Shown: positions 21,481 to 32,222 of the stretch, piece by piece
Numbering within the stretch: the stretch's first letter is position 1
Layout of the letters: the number at the start of each line of letters is the position of its first letter
Assembly: GCF_004011695.2 (NCBI RefSeq)
Contig: NC_082421.1
Span: forward strand, 1,308,501 to 1,372,500
Direction of reading: 5' to 3'
DNA length: 64,000 nt
DNA from: Ascochyta rabiei
Lineage: Eukaryota; Ascomycota; Dothideomycetes; Pleosporales; Didymellaceae
Made by a program: the position numbers and the translations under genes
The notes under the pieces: generated by a model
What the model was told of the DNA's origin: nothing
Seen by the model: only the letters and a program-made list of their open reading frames with translations
Databases searched by the model: none

Positions 21481-24400
21481 TGCTGATCGTACTGACGTGA
21501 AAGTTCAACTCTCATTTACACACGAAAGCCCTATTTGTATCATACACAGACTTGCAGGAATGCAGGGGCAAAGCAGCCGCCAACTCTTCGCTTACCTATG
21601 TCGATGGTTTCAGCCACGTTTTCATGATGCGCGCGCGTTCCAAGTCGCCTACCAAACTATCGGGTTCCCGCCCAAGATAACAACAGGATCTCCAGCTTTG
21701 TTGTTGCACCGGTGAATGCACTCGCGTATGCAATGTTGTTACAGCTCCTGGCACATACGGCGCAGCGTCGGGGCACAACCGCATCTACCACGTACAGCTC
21801 TCTCGCAGCGATGACAAAGGGTTTTCTTCCGACACGTCTGTTCGTGTAGCTCAAGTATAGCATGAACAGCTTCGTTGTCCGTCTCAGACTTTTGAATGCC
21901 AGATCGACCTGCTAAGCAACACGACGTGAGCAGCGCTTCTTTCGGATTGAGGCCCTCTGAGTACGCATACCATCGATATTAACTGGTGGCCATCAAACCC
22001 AGCTGACAAATCGTTTTCTTAGTCTCGGATAGGCGCTATCTCCATCCTTTGCGGTCGTCGTTGGTCCAATGGAATCAGGAGGAGGCGCGAAGAGCCGCGC
22101 AGAAACGTCGGCAACAGAGAGTAAAACACTTGCGTAGACGGTGCTGATAATACCCATCGTGTGCGACCTAGAGAGTAACAAAGATTCGGGGCTGAAGAAA
22201 GACACGTTGGGCATTTCTCACTGATGTATGTATACTAGAGCGAAGTGTTACGCAAGGGTGCGGCACAGTTCAAGGTCGCCGAGTCATGTACATGCCAAAC
22301 AAAAAAGTATTCGATCGACTGCTATCGTTGCGTTTTTGGTACTTTTGGTAGCTACAGTCTGCCCTAGATATGCAGAGGGCGCTTTTCGGTCAAAAAGCAA
22401 GCATCAAGCAGAAAAAGCACGGCTAAGCCACGAGTCAACACAACGCCAGTTGAGATTATTCACTTTAGCTTCCATCGCCATTTACCACCTCATTCTATTG
22501 AAAATATTTGCTTTGCTGTGCTTTGTCGAGCCGAGTTTGTCGGTAAGGTTTGCTTTCCTAGCAACCTCGACCTCCTCACGATATCATCCAACTTCTTCAT
22601 GTCCTTGGCATTTCCATACGGTCGGACCGGCCCATCGAGATTACCAATACCAGAACTCAACGGTCGTGGCTCGTGGCTGAGTAAGGTGAATTTGAGGCCC
22701 TCTGATCTCCGAATTTTCTTACTAAGAAGGCAATATAAGGCTAGTGTCATCGATAGTAGTATGGTCCCAATGTATTACCACTCAAATCGAAGATTACACT
22801 CCACACGTTATTATGTCGTTGTTTTTCAAATTTTTTGAAAGCCCAGTAGTATATGTGTAGACAAGAGTAGCCGACGCTACCCTCCCAGATGCTAGCCGTC
22901 GTACAGTTGACTGTAACGATGACAGCCACAAGGGAATGGTGTAGAGACATAATCTTACCAAGATCTGCAAAAATCTCGTAGGAACTCGTTTGACCGTGCT
23001 CTTGAAGATTCCCTACAAGGTTTGACGAACTATATTCTGAAGTGCTGTAGTCCATACTTATAACAAGATTGATCGCACGAAGCTGTGTGAACTCACATAC
23101 AGAGGGGATGGTGATGTATAGAGCAAGCATAGAAACTTGCTGACGGAAGCACGGGGACGTGTGCTGTCAGCTACACTACAGTCTGGTCGATGACTCTCTT
23201 GCATAAGCAACGACCATGCTGGAAAGTTCTTCGTTGATTCGTTTGCAGGTATTAGACCACAGTCCCCTCACAGCCGCGGAGTCAGGTAGAAGACAGCTGT
23301 ATATTACATTGCGGACTTCAGCAAGGAGATTGAGAAACCCTGTGATGGACAGTCGGTGGTCGTCTTTTGTAGTGTTCTGACGCATGTGGTGGATATGTTG
23401 AGTCGACGCTTCCAATAGCTCTTGCCACAACTCCAGCATACGCTTACCAGCGGCTGCACTCTTATTGAGGTGTCTGAGAAGCGAGTCTACATCTCTTTGT
23501 TGGAGCCAGTGTATTGCATCTTAATAAGGGAGTTAGCGGTTTAAGGTGATAAGTAAGGTTGCCGAGTTAATTTGTCGGTGTTGACAAGACATGGCTGATG
23601 ATGAGTGAAGGAACCGCGAGTATCGGTACTTTGCTGGCTTCAAGGGATTTCCGTCCAGGTGATGCATTCAGCAGTAGTTCCGATTTCTCTCAGACGTACG
23701 ACATGACGTGCGAGGATCTTCCCTGGCATAACGTCGCAAGATTCTAGCTCTTTCTCCCAGCTTTCAGTCGATCCAAACGTAGCCGCAATGTCGTTTTGAG
23801 GTCGTTGTTTCTCTCCCTGTCCTATACTTTCGCGATTGCTATCACTGACAGACGGTGGCTGGAAACCCGGCTTTCGCAGTCGAAGCGTGCCGCCATGTGC
23901 AGTTATAGGTGGAGGTTCTATCGGTGGTTCCCTATAAAAAATTTCGCCGTCGCCCCCCTCGGTGCGACGCTTTTCAGTGCATTCTTCACCTGTGCTAGAT
24001 GTCGTATCTTGCCAATCAACGAACGATCGAACAAGCGAAATGAGAGAGACGTTGGTGGCTGTTCGTAGTATCATCAGATCATGGACACCGTTGAGGTAGC
24101 ACATATTGGTACAACAAAGGTCAGCCAACGGACTTGGCCTCTTGGCGACGTGTATCGCATGAGGTATGCTCAAGATCGACTGAGAAGATAGTGTATTCTT
24201 CGAAGCTCAGATTGAGACATTTTATAGTGTTGAGAAAAGACATATCGCTACTGTGGTTGCTGAATCACAATGAAGCATCGGCGGCTATGGTCGGTCCTTG
24301 AATTTGTCTAGATGAACTTTGGTAAGCAATTACTGCGCCCTCGAAATTGTTAGGGCTGATGTTTGTATCAGGGTTAGTACCGCAGCAGGGTTGAGTGGAG

Positions 24401-25633
24401 ATGTTGGTCGTGCCAACTAGAGACATCGACATGCTGTTTGTTGGTATGTTGACGAGCATCTGAGCTGCACAATGTAGACTACCATTTTATCGATATCTGG
24501 TCCTCATAAAAGTTGGAACTCTTCAATAGCCCTTACTGTGACTGGTTTCTGATCATATCGTTCATATTGTTCATTTAAGCCTTTTGGTGGGGTTACCATC
24601 TAGGGTCTGATAACAGCCAGTCTGCTCTTGATGATAGTGGGAATCGAAAGCTATAAACGGATATGATCTGCATGGTCTACTCAGGGTACTGAATGCTTCT
24701 GAATAGTCGAGATGCAACGCTTCAAATTTTGTGTCGTGCTGATGTCGTTGATTGCAAGAGGTCGAATGCTGGAAACCAAATTCGGGTTCGAATGTTGCAA
24801 TCCATGGTTCGTAAAGCACATAGTCCGTTTATTGCGGTAGTCTTCTTCTTTTGAGAGAACCTTCTAGTGCTGGAACAGTGGGGCTCTCAGCTCATGAGTC
24901 TGTCTTCTCCTCAACCCAGCTCCTCTCAAGGTAAACGCGCCTCTCGATGATCTCCTGGCGTTCGTGATATGGTAAGTTCAGAGCACTGAGCGCCAGACCT
25001 GGTACCCGATGGAAAAAGTTTGTTACGGTTCTGTTGTCGAGATAGGGTCGCTTGGAACGATGCTGCTCTGGCAGTTGTGGTCTCTCTGAGTGCACCTAGA
25101 AATTTTGCATGTTACGCGCATTCTATTGTGACTGAGAAGGGGCTACATGCCTTTTGTACTCGGGAGTTAAAATGCTAATTGTCGACAAAATTAGAGGAAC
25201 CAATGAGTGAACAACCAACCAGATGGCGGCACAAGACTACCTAGGTACTACTTATCAAGGTACTTGACAAAACAGTATCTTGCAATGCGTGCTGTCGCTC
25301 TCGCCAATTATGTTGTGATAGTCGCGGACGCCGAACTCGGACTACCGCGGGAGCGCATCGGCGTGACGACCAGCTCCACAGACGGCTACTGAAGGCTAGT
25401 CCGGTAACGAAGCCGACATTGCATACACAAGTACAGTACAACATGTATCGCCTCAAAACGTCTTCCAAGACTCACCCATATTAAACGCTTAGAGAAGATC
25501 ATTCTGCAAATCGATCTGTCCGGATAAGATATCCACGAACAACGCAGCTCTTCCAGGTACATCACATCAGGAACCCCGCCAAATACCCCTCCACAACACA
25601 ACCACCGCATCTAACAGCAACACACGACACACA
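21481..25633. other. Gene-poor 4.1-kb stretch with fragmentary ORFs
   Basis: No well-supported gene. Short minus-strand frames are seen. At 23176-23490 one reads GFLNLLAEVRNVIYSCLLP, reminiscent of the LPAEVRNxIY motif of fungal F-box-like proteins, preceded by LLRHLNKSAAAGKRMLELWQ, which may be a gene remnant. A frame at 24892-25090 ends in ERQEIIERRVYLERSWVEEK. A short frame at 21993-22157 starts with a hydrophobic MGIISTVYASVLLSVADVSA and could be a small secreted peptide. None has an intron set or family match I can defend. Composition is normal, so this is not a RIP block. Confidence 0.4.
23640..24074 (-). CDS. Hypothetical 144-aa ORF
   Basis: An open frame from ATG at 24074 (MILRTATNVSLISLVRSFVD) to a stop at 23640. 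The middle is charged and proline-rich (EPPIEPPPITAHGGTLRLRK). No domain, signal peptide or homologous family is recognised. It lies in a gene-poor stretch and may be chance or a remnant. Confidence 0.15.
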   Translation of the reverse strand: MILRTATNVSLISLVRSFVDWQDTTSSTGEECTEKRRTEGGDGEIFYREPPIEPPPITAHGGTLRLRKPGFQPPSVSDSNRESIGQGEKQRPQNDIAATFGSTESWEKELESCDVMPGKILARHVVRLREIGTTAECITWTEIP

Positions 25634-26694
25634 ATGGCCCCCAACGTCCCCAAGTCCGGCATCTGGGTGCCCGCCGTGACCTTCTATGACGCCAAAACGG
25701 GGCGTCTGGACCTTGTCGCGCAGAAGAAGTACTTCACCTACCTCAAGTCGACGGGGCTTGCAGGACTTGTAGTCCTGGGGACCAATGCCGAAGCGCTCCT
25801 CTTGACCCGGGATGAACGCATTGCGATTACAGTAGCTGCACGGCAGGCCGTCGGTCCGGATTTCCCGCTCATGGTTGGCGTGTCTGGGTTCTCCGTCATT
25901 CAGGTGCAGGAGTATATCGACGACGCCAAGAAGGCTGGCGCTGACTATGGGCTGCTGTGAGTATGAATCATTCAAGAACATATACAGAATACTGACGCTT
26001 CTTTTCAGTCTGCCAGCTGCGTACTTTGTAAGTCTGAACATTGCTATTGATATTACATTCCACTCACTTGACCTCCCTAACGCAACACCAGGGCGCCGCA
26101 ACAACCAAAGAAGTAGTAAGCAACTTCTACGACGAAGTAGCAAAGAGCAGTCCACTGCCTCTAGTAATCTACAACTTCCCCGGCGTCAGCAACGGCGTCG
26201 ACCTAGACTCCGTCACCATCTCCGACCTCGCACGCAAGAACCCCGGAAAAATCGTCGGCGTAAAGCTAACCTGCGGGAGCGTCGCAAAGATCACGCGTCT
26301 CTCCGCCGAGCTCCCCCCCTCAGACTTCGCCACCTTCGCAGGCCAAGCCGACTTCTTGATCGGCGGGCTGGCCGTCGGCGCCGCGGGGTGCGTCACAGGC
26401 TTCGGCAACATCTTCCCCAAGACGGTGGTTAGGATCTACGAGCTGTACACGGCCGGGAAGCACCAGGAGGCTCTGGATCTGCACCGCAGGGCGGCGCTCG
26501 CGGAAAGCCCCGTGAAGGCTGGGATCGCGAGTGTCAAGTACGCCGTCAGCCAGTACAGCGCTGTAGCGGCGGGGATCGAGGACGCCGAGGCCAAGCTGGC
26601 GCCGCGGAGGCCATATGTTCCTGTTGGTGAGACGGTCAAGAAGGGGATTACGACGACGATGGAGGAGGTGGCGCGGATTGAGGCCGGGTTGTAG
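25634..26694 (+). CDS. DapA-family (DHDPS/HOGA/KDG-type) aldolase
   Basis: Predicted 314 aa from three exons (25634-25956, a 19-nt exon 26009-26027, and 26092-26694). The TIM-barrel class I aldolase signatures are GLVVLGTNAEALLLTRDE (residues about 42-59; GTNAE where bacterial DapA has GTTGE), LPLVIYNFPG with the catalytic Tyr at 141, and VGVKLTCG with the Schiff-base Lys at 172. Fungi make lysine by the aminoadipate route and do not need DapA, so a role as 4-hydroxy-2-oxoglutarate aldolase or a 2-keto-3-deoxy sugar-acid aldolase is more likely. The substrate cannot be read from sequence. No signal peptide; probably cytosolic or mitochondrial. Confidence 0.9.
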
Positions 26695-27261
26695 GTGTTG
26701 TTGGTGTTGACGTGTGAGCGTTGATGTGTGAGCTATACACAGTCCACGATGATTCAATGTTACCGCATACCACACACTATGTATCTTCTCTACCGCTCTT
26801 GTCTAATCCGCTCCGCTCCATCCCCCTGTACGTCGTGTGCACCTGCACTAAACAATCACATTCAGCATCACAATAACACCCACTCGTGCGTTACCATCAC
26901 TGCAAGAACCTGTGCGCGCAGAACCCTAGCGTTCAATAAGGACACTCTACTTAGCATTAGACTAAGCGTTGGTTTAGTTCTATTCAGTGTAGGCGTGGAG
27001 GTAGTAGAAGCAGGAGTTGGGTCGAAGCATAGACAGAAGTAGAGGTAGAGGTAGAAGTAACGATAAAAGTAAAAACAGAAACAAAGACAAACGGTTCTAT
27101 TAAAAGTAAGAAGTACCGAGTACATAACCTGCCTACTCTAGTTGATAACTTTTTCTGAGTAGTAGCTAAAGGTAGCTTCTTAGAAACAGCGTTACTCGTA
27201 AGAAAAGAGAAGCAATTGACAATAATATATTATTTAGCTCTACCTATAATGTAGAGAGGAT
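26695..27261. other. Intergenic passing into an AT-rich RIP-like island
   Basis: The first 200 bp are normal 3' flank. From about 26930 the sequence becomes rich in TAG/GTA words (for example repeated GTAGAG/GTAGAA hexamers at 27035-27060) and stops in all frames. No element could be named. The island leads straight into the mutated copy of the RSC gene 3' end. Confidence 0.45.
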
Positions 27262-27510
27262 TAATTAAAGAGTATTAGATAGAATAGGGCTAGCTACGCT
27301 AAATACTCTTCTCTAGCTGCGCCGTTATGCCTGTAACAAGCAACTGCTGGCTGTCCTTGCGCTGCCTTTAATGCGTATCTCTTTCTGCCTTCTGTGCAGC
27401 TGTATAGCTCTGCATATCTAGAAGGCCCTCTATAACCCTCTTTACAGCGTTGCAGTTTTTACTATTATTATCTACCTATATAGGTAGTTCTTTCTTATAG
27501 TAAAGAAGAT
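27262..27510 (-). repeat. RIP-mutated tandem copy of the 3' end of the RSC1/2 gene
   Basis: This 249-bp segment is a head-to-tail duplicate of 27511-27759. The first roughly 65 bp are essentially identical in both. Beyond that, nearly all differences place T or A in this copy where the gene copy has C or G (for example CTGTATAGCTC against CTGCACGGCTC near 27410 and 27660). In the minus orientation it would encode the last residues of the RSC protein, but the frame is destroyed. Confidence 0.85.
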
Positions 27511-27547
27511 GAATTAAAGAGTATTAGATAGAATAGGGCTAGCTACG

Positions 27548-30285
27548 CTAAATACTCTTCTCTAGCTGCGCCGTCATGCCTGTGACAAGCATCTGCTGGC
27601 CGTCCTTGCGCTGCCTTTGACGCGCATCTCTTTCCGCCTTCTGTGCAGCTGCACGGCTCTGCATGTCCAACAGGCCCTCTACGACCCTCTTCACAGCGTT
27701 GCTGTCGTCGTCTGCCTGGGCGTGCAGCTCTGCCTTGGTAGCGGCGGCGAGCTGGTCCTGCAGGGCGGCGAGGGCCTTGGCTCCGAGGTCTGCGACAGCG
27801 CTCTGCAGGTTCAGCTCCGAGTCGCGGCGTGCTTTCTTGGCGGCAGAGTCGCGCTCGGACGAGGCAGCGGCATCCGCTTTGCGCTTCTCTGCTTTTGCCT
27901 TTTCGCGTCGCGCGCGGGCGGCGAGGTAGGCGGCCGAGTGGCCCAGGACCCTCCCGCCCTTTGCCAGAGGCTGCGAGACGTTGAGAGGCGGCGCGGTGAA
28001 GAAGAGGACGCGGCCCTTTTCGTCGCGCTGGAACTGCTCGCGGATGTCCTCTGGGATGCTGGCGTTTGCGTGGTCGTTCAGGATGTAGACCTCGACCGGT
28101 GGCGGGGCCTTGTAGCCGGCCGGTGGGTGCTGAACGTACGGCTGCTGGTAGCCTGGGGCGGGGCGGGGGGTCTGGTACTGCTGCATGGGCGCCGGGGGCT
28201 GGGGAGTGAAGGGGACGTGCGGTGTGATGGGTTGGTACGAGGGCGGCTGTGGTGCTTGTGGGTGCATGTGCGGGGCAGGTGATTGCGAGGCGTGGTAGTG
28301 GCCGGGGTGTGTGGGTGTGTAGGCGGAGGCGATGTGGTGGTGCTGCGGCGTGGGCGCGGGCATGGGCGTGGGCGCTGGCGCTTGCGCCAGGGGGTAGTTG
28401 GACGAGGGCGCGGCGCCGTAGCTGCTCGAGTCGGCCCTGGGCAGGCTCGGCGTGGGCATGGCGGGCGCTGGCGGGGGCGTGGGCGGCGGAGGGGGCGTGG
28501 GCTCCGGCGGAGGCGAGTCCTTGGGGTCGCGCGGACGGCAGTGGACTGCGCCAATCTTGGGAGGCGCATTCTCGGCCCCCCACTCGGGCTTGGGCAGGTC
28601 GTCCGTCTCCTTCTGGTCGGGCTTGAGCAGGTAGGCGATGGGGCTGGGGAGCTTCTTCAGCTTTCGCTGGGCGTCGAACAGGTCCATGACGTAGTCCTTG
28701 TCGCGGACCTCGTCGGGCAGACAGCTGGCCCAGGTCTTGATCTTGTTCAGCTTGTGGTTCTCCTCGTTGTAGCGGGCCTCGCAGACGTAGATCTCCTTGT
28801 CCGGGGGGAAGTCGCGCGGGCGGCCCTTGTTGTAGCGGGTGACGAACATGACAAAGCAGCGGTCGACGACCTCGTCGATGCGGTGGTCGCGGTACTGGCC
28901 CGTCTTGACGACCTCGTTCTCGAGGAAGTGGCGGTCGAAGCGGTGGACCGTCTGCTCGGGGCGGTAGTACCAGCAGGCGTTGACCCACTTGCCGCCCTCT
29001 GCGTCCTGCCAGGTGCGGTAGATCTGGGCGACAATCGGCTTGGTCAGGTCGTTTGCGTTCTGGATGTGGACCCAGTCGCCGACCTTCCACAGCTCGCCGT
29101 TGTGCAGGATGCCGTTGGGCATGGGGATGCGGCCCTCGTCCATGACAAAGTCGGTGTCGGGCTTGTCCTGCTCGGCCTTTGCGACCTTGCGCGCCTCGCG
29201 CTGCAGGTGGACGGCGTCCCTGTGGATCTGGCTGTGCTCCTCGTTGTACTGCTTGGCGTTGTCGAACATGAGCTCGACGTCGAGCATGAAGTGGTCGACG
29301 GAGCTGTACTTTTTGCGCTTCAGCTTGCGCTTGAGGATGTCCATGGCCATGGGGGTGCGGATGGCGGCGTGGTACTCGGGCATGACGGCCTTGTCGGGCA
29401 CGCGCTCGAAGCCGCTGACCATGAGCTTGTTGTCCTGGTTGCGGGGCTTGCGGATCGCCTTCATGATGGCCTTGATGCGCGCCTCCATGGGCGTGTCGAC
29501 GCGCGGGGGGCGGCCGCGCTTCTTGCGCGACTCGGGGTCGTCGGCCTTGGCCTCTTCCTTTGCTCGCGCGCCGCCGTCGCGCTTGGCGACGGCGGCGGTG
29601 GAGCGAGGGCCGCGTCGTCGCTTGCGCTTGGCGTCGCCGGCGCCGTCGTCGTCGTCGTCGTCCTCTTCGTCGACCTCGAGCTCCTCGTCGTCGTCGTCGT
29701 CGTCGTCGTCCTCGTCGTCCTCGGGCAGCAGCGGGTCCTGCTCGGGGATCTCGCCGAGGTAGGGCAGGGCGGCGACGGTGTCGGTGATGGTGCCGGCGGC
29801 GACCAAGCGCTGCAGCTCGGCCTCGATGAGCTTCTTGACGTCGAGGGCGTCGACGTAGGCCTGCGAGTCCTGGCGATTGTAGACCTGGGCGTTGTGGGGG
29901 ATGAGGGCGAGGTCGCGCACAAAGCCGGAGAAGCTCGTGTACTCGTTTGCGGCGACGCGGGCCCTGACGGTGCTGAGGGCCACGGGCTCCTTGATGATGT
30001 CGTAGTAGTCGGGGACGGCGCGCTTGTTGACCTTGCGCTGGAAGAGCTTGGTGGGGTCGTAGCCACTGGGAGGGGGGGGGTTGGTCAGCAGCGGTGCGTG
30101 AGAGGGGCGAGGTTCGCGCCAGGGCCGGCCTACTCCTCGTTGCGGTGGTTGTAGATGCGGGCGAGCGTGTCCGCCATGGCCCTGTGCTCGGCCTCGGTCA
30201 CGGTCGAGGCCGCGCCATCGACGCCCGGGTCCGCCGATTCCGTCGTCGGCACCGGCGTCGAGCTCTGCGCGCGGGCGGACGCCAT
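27548..30285 (-). CDS. RSC1: RSC chromatin-remodelling subunit Rsc1/Rsc2 (two bromodomains plus BAH)
   Basis: Predicted 889 aa from two exons (30285-30134 and 30065-27548; 68-bp intron). Bromodomain 1 (about 40-150) contains NKRAVPDYYDIIKEPVAL and NAQVYNRQDS. An acidic Asp/Glu run (about 170-200) is encoded by GAC/GTC-type trinucleotide repeats. Bromodomain 2 (about 245-350) contains VMPEYHAAIRTPMAMD and LMFDNAKQYNEEHS. The BAH domain (about 375-510) contains GELWKVGDWVHIQNA and WYYRPEQTVH. A Pro-rich region and a charged coiled-coil-like tail follow. The RSC complex slides and evicts nucleosomes; Rsc1 and Rsc2 are yeast paralogues and filamentous fungi usually have one. The open frame continues upstream to 30721, but splicing from the ATG at 30285 restores the conserved start of bromodomain 1. 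The last codons lie in RIP-like AT-rich DNA. Confidence 0.93.
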
Positions 30286-31238
30286 GTGAGCGGGGGAGCA
30301 GCGTTGGGGGATGGGCGTTGGGGGATGGGCGTTGGGGGGGTGGGCGGCGGCGCGCGGTGAGTGTCGTCGACGGCAAGTCAACGGCAGCGTGGTCCGAGCG
30401 CGCGGTGAGTGTCGCAGGTCGACCGTCAACGGCAGCGTGGTCCGAGCGCGCGGTGAGTGTCGCAGGTCGACCGTCAACGGCAGCGTGGTCCGAGCGCGCG
30501 GTGAGTGTCGCAGGTCGACCGTCAACGGCAGCGTGGTCCGAGCGCGCGGTGAGTGTCGCAGGTCGACCGTCAACGGCAGCGTGGTCCGAGCGCGCGGTGA
30601 GTGTCGCAGGTCGACCGTCAACGGCAGCGTGGTCCGAGCGCGCGGTGAGTGTCGCAGGTCGACCGTCGACGGCAGCGTGGTCCGAGCGCGCGACCGGGGT
30701 GCTGTCAGTGTCCATCACCACATGACCAGGACGGTCAGGACTCAGGACTCAGGACCGCGACCTTGACAGCGACAGCCACGGCCACAGCCACCCACGCCAC
30801 GGCCACGGCGACGAGACGACAACCACCGCGATGCTCCCGCAACCTTCACCAGCGCTGCGCCCCGTCGGCCCTCAGCACTCGCCCGTAGCCTGCACTCTGT
30901 CGTAGTTGCCGTTGTTGCCGTCGTCCACTCTCTGCCGCGTGCCTCCCCTCACTCTCTCGGCGTGCCTCTCTCTCGTCGTCCCTCTCCCACCGTCAGTCCC
31001 CATCGCGCCTTCCGTCCAGCCCCACCCTCACGTCCAACCTCGCCTTCACCCTCACACCTCCACTCCACCCTCCCTCCCTCCACCCTTCCTCCCCTCCACC
31101 CTTCCTCCACTCCACCCTTCCTCCACTCCACCCTTCCTCCACTCCACCCTTCCTCCACTCCACCCTCCCTCCACTCCACCCTCACGTCCAACCTCCCTCC
31201 ACCCCCTCCACCCCCTCCACCGAGACTCCCCCCCCAAC
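30286..31238. promoter_or_regulatory. Divergent intergenic region between RSC1/2 and OTU1
   Basis: Both genes start outward from this 953-bp segment. It holds a 48-bp minisatellite on the RSC side (30356-30691). On the OTU1 side there is a long C/T-rich tract with irregular CTCCACCCTTC repeats (about 31060-31220), which would lie in or next to the OTU1 5' untranslated region. Confidence 0.6.
30356..30691. repeat. Minisatellite, seven copies of 48 bp
   Basis: The unit begins GGTGAGTGTCGCAGGTCGAC and ends GGTCCGAGCGCGC. Copies 2-6 are identical. The first (30356-30403) differs in the middle and the last (30644-30691) has one change (GTCGACGG for GTCAACGG). There are no spacers. Each unit carries the palindrome GGTCGACC and a GCGCGC word. 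Because 48 is a multiple of three, all copies stay open in several frames on both strands, producing artificial 16-residue protein repeats. Confidence 0.95.
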
Positions 31239-32222
31239 ATGCCCATCCGCATCCGCCTACGCGCCCCCAACGGCCAGCACACGCTCGCCCTCGACGACAA
31301 CGCCGCCGTCTCCGACCTGCTCTCCGCCATCGCCGCCTCGACCGACCTGCCGCTGTACAGCCTCAAGTGGGGCTTCCCGCCCCAGCCCCTCGACCCTTCG
31401 CTGTACGGCCTGTCGACGCAGCTCAAACACACGGACCTCCAGCTCAACGGCGCCCAGATCATCGTCATCGCGCAGGCAACCGGCGACCCCAGCGAGCAGA
31501 GGCAGGACGCCGAGCCCTCCACAGCACACCCAGCCGCGCCCCTGTCGCTGCAACGGAAGGAGCAGCCCGCGCTCACGGACACGCCCGAGGTGTCTGTGCC
31601 CGACCGCAGCGGCACCCTCGTGCTGCGCGTCATGCCCGACGACAACTCGTGCTTGTTCCGCGCCGTGGGCAGCGCCGTCCTCACCGACGCCCTCGACTCG
31701 ATGACGGAGCTGCGCTCCCTGGTCGCACAGACCATCCAGCGCGACCCCGACCACTACAACGAGGCCATTCTGCAGCGCGACCCCGACGACTACTGCAAGT
31801 GGATCCAGTACGCCGACTCGTGGGGCGGCGGCATCGAGCTGAGCATCCTCTCCCAGGAGTTCGACGTGGAGATTGCGAGCATCAACGTGCAGGACCTGCG
31901 CGTCGACCGCTTCAACGAGGGCCGCCCTCGCCGCTGCATCCTCGTCTACTCGGGCATCCACTACGACACCATCGCCCTCGTCCCTAACGGCGCGCCCACC
32001 TTCAGCCCCGAGAATGACGTCAAGCTCTTCGACGCCGCCGATGATGTCATACTGGAAGGCGCCCGCCGGCTGTGCGGCGAGCTGAAGAAGCAAAACTACT
32101 ACACCGACACGCAAAAGTTCGACATCAAGTGCAATACATGCGGCTGGCGCGGCGCAGGCGAGCGCGGCGCCGTCCAGCACGCCGAAGAGACGGGGCACGT
32201 CGACTTTGGCGAGGGCAAGTAG
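31239..32222 (+). CDS. OTU1: OTU1/YOD1-type ubiquitin thioesterase
   Basis: Intronless, 327 aa. A ubiquitin-like UBX-type N-domain (MPIRIRLRAPNGQHTLALDD) binds Cdc48/p97 in the family. The OTU protease domain has the catalytic loop MPDDNSCLFRAVG with D135 and C138, and GIHYDTIAL with the catalytic His at 241. The C-terminus carries a C2H2 zinc finger (KCNTCGWRG, then HAEETGH). Otu1 trims ubiquitin chains from Cdc48-bound substrates in endoplasmic-reticulum-associated degradation. Yeast Otu1 is about 300 aa, so length fits. The ATG at 31239 is the first to give the conserved N-terminus. Frames that run in from 30906 read through a low-complexity pyrimidine tract and are not believed. Confidence 0.95.
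   Translation: MPIRIRLRAPNGQHTLALDDNAAVSDLLSAIAASTDLPLYSLKWGFPPQPLDPSLYGLSTQLKHTDLQLNGAQIIVIAQATGDPSEQRQDAEPSTAHPAAPLSLQRKEQPALTDTPEVSVPDRSGTLVLRVMPDDNSCLFRAVGSAVLTDALDSMTELRSLVAQTIQRDPDHYNEAILQRDPDDYCKWIQYADSWGGGIELSILSQEFDVEIASINVQDLRVDRFNEGRPRRCILVYSGIHYDTIALVPNGAPTFSPENDVKLFDAADDVILEGARRLCGELKKQNYYTDTQKFDIKCNTCGWRGAGERGAVQHAEETGHVDFGEGK

Noticed and set aside
28283..30154. A 623-aa plus-strand ORF
   Set aside because: Antisense shadow of the GC-rich RSC gene, low complexity (Val/Leu/Gly), no domain.
30356..30691. CRISPR-like array
   Set aside because: The 48-bp units are contiguous without spacers, and the genome is fungal.
30286..30721. An N-terminal extension of the RSC protein made of 16-residue repeats (frame open to 30721, 1057 aa in all)
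   Set aside because: It is the translation of the 48-bp minisatellite. The spliced model from ATG 30285 restores the conserved start of bromodomain 1.
30906..31238. Upstream extension of OTU1 to 30906
   Set aside because: Pro/Ser/Leu low-complexity reading of a C/T-rich 5' flank; the conserved protein starts at 31239.
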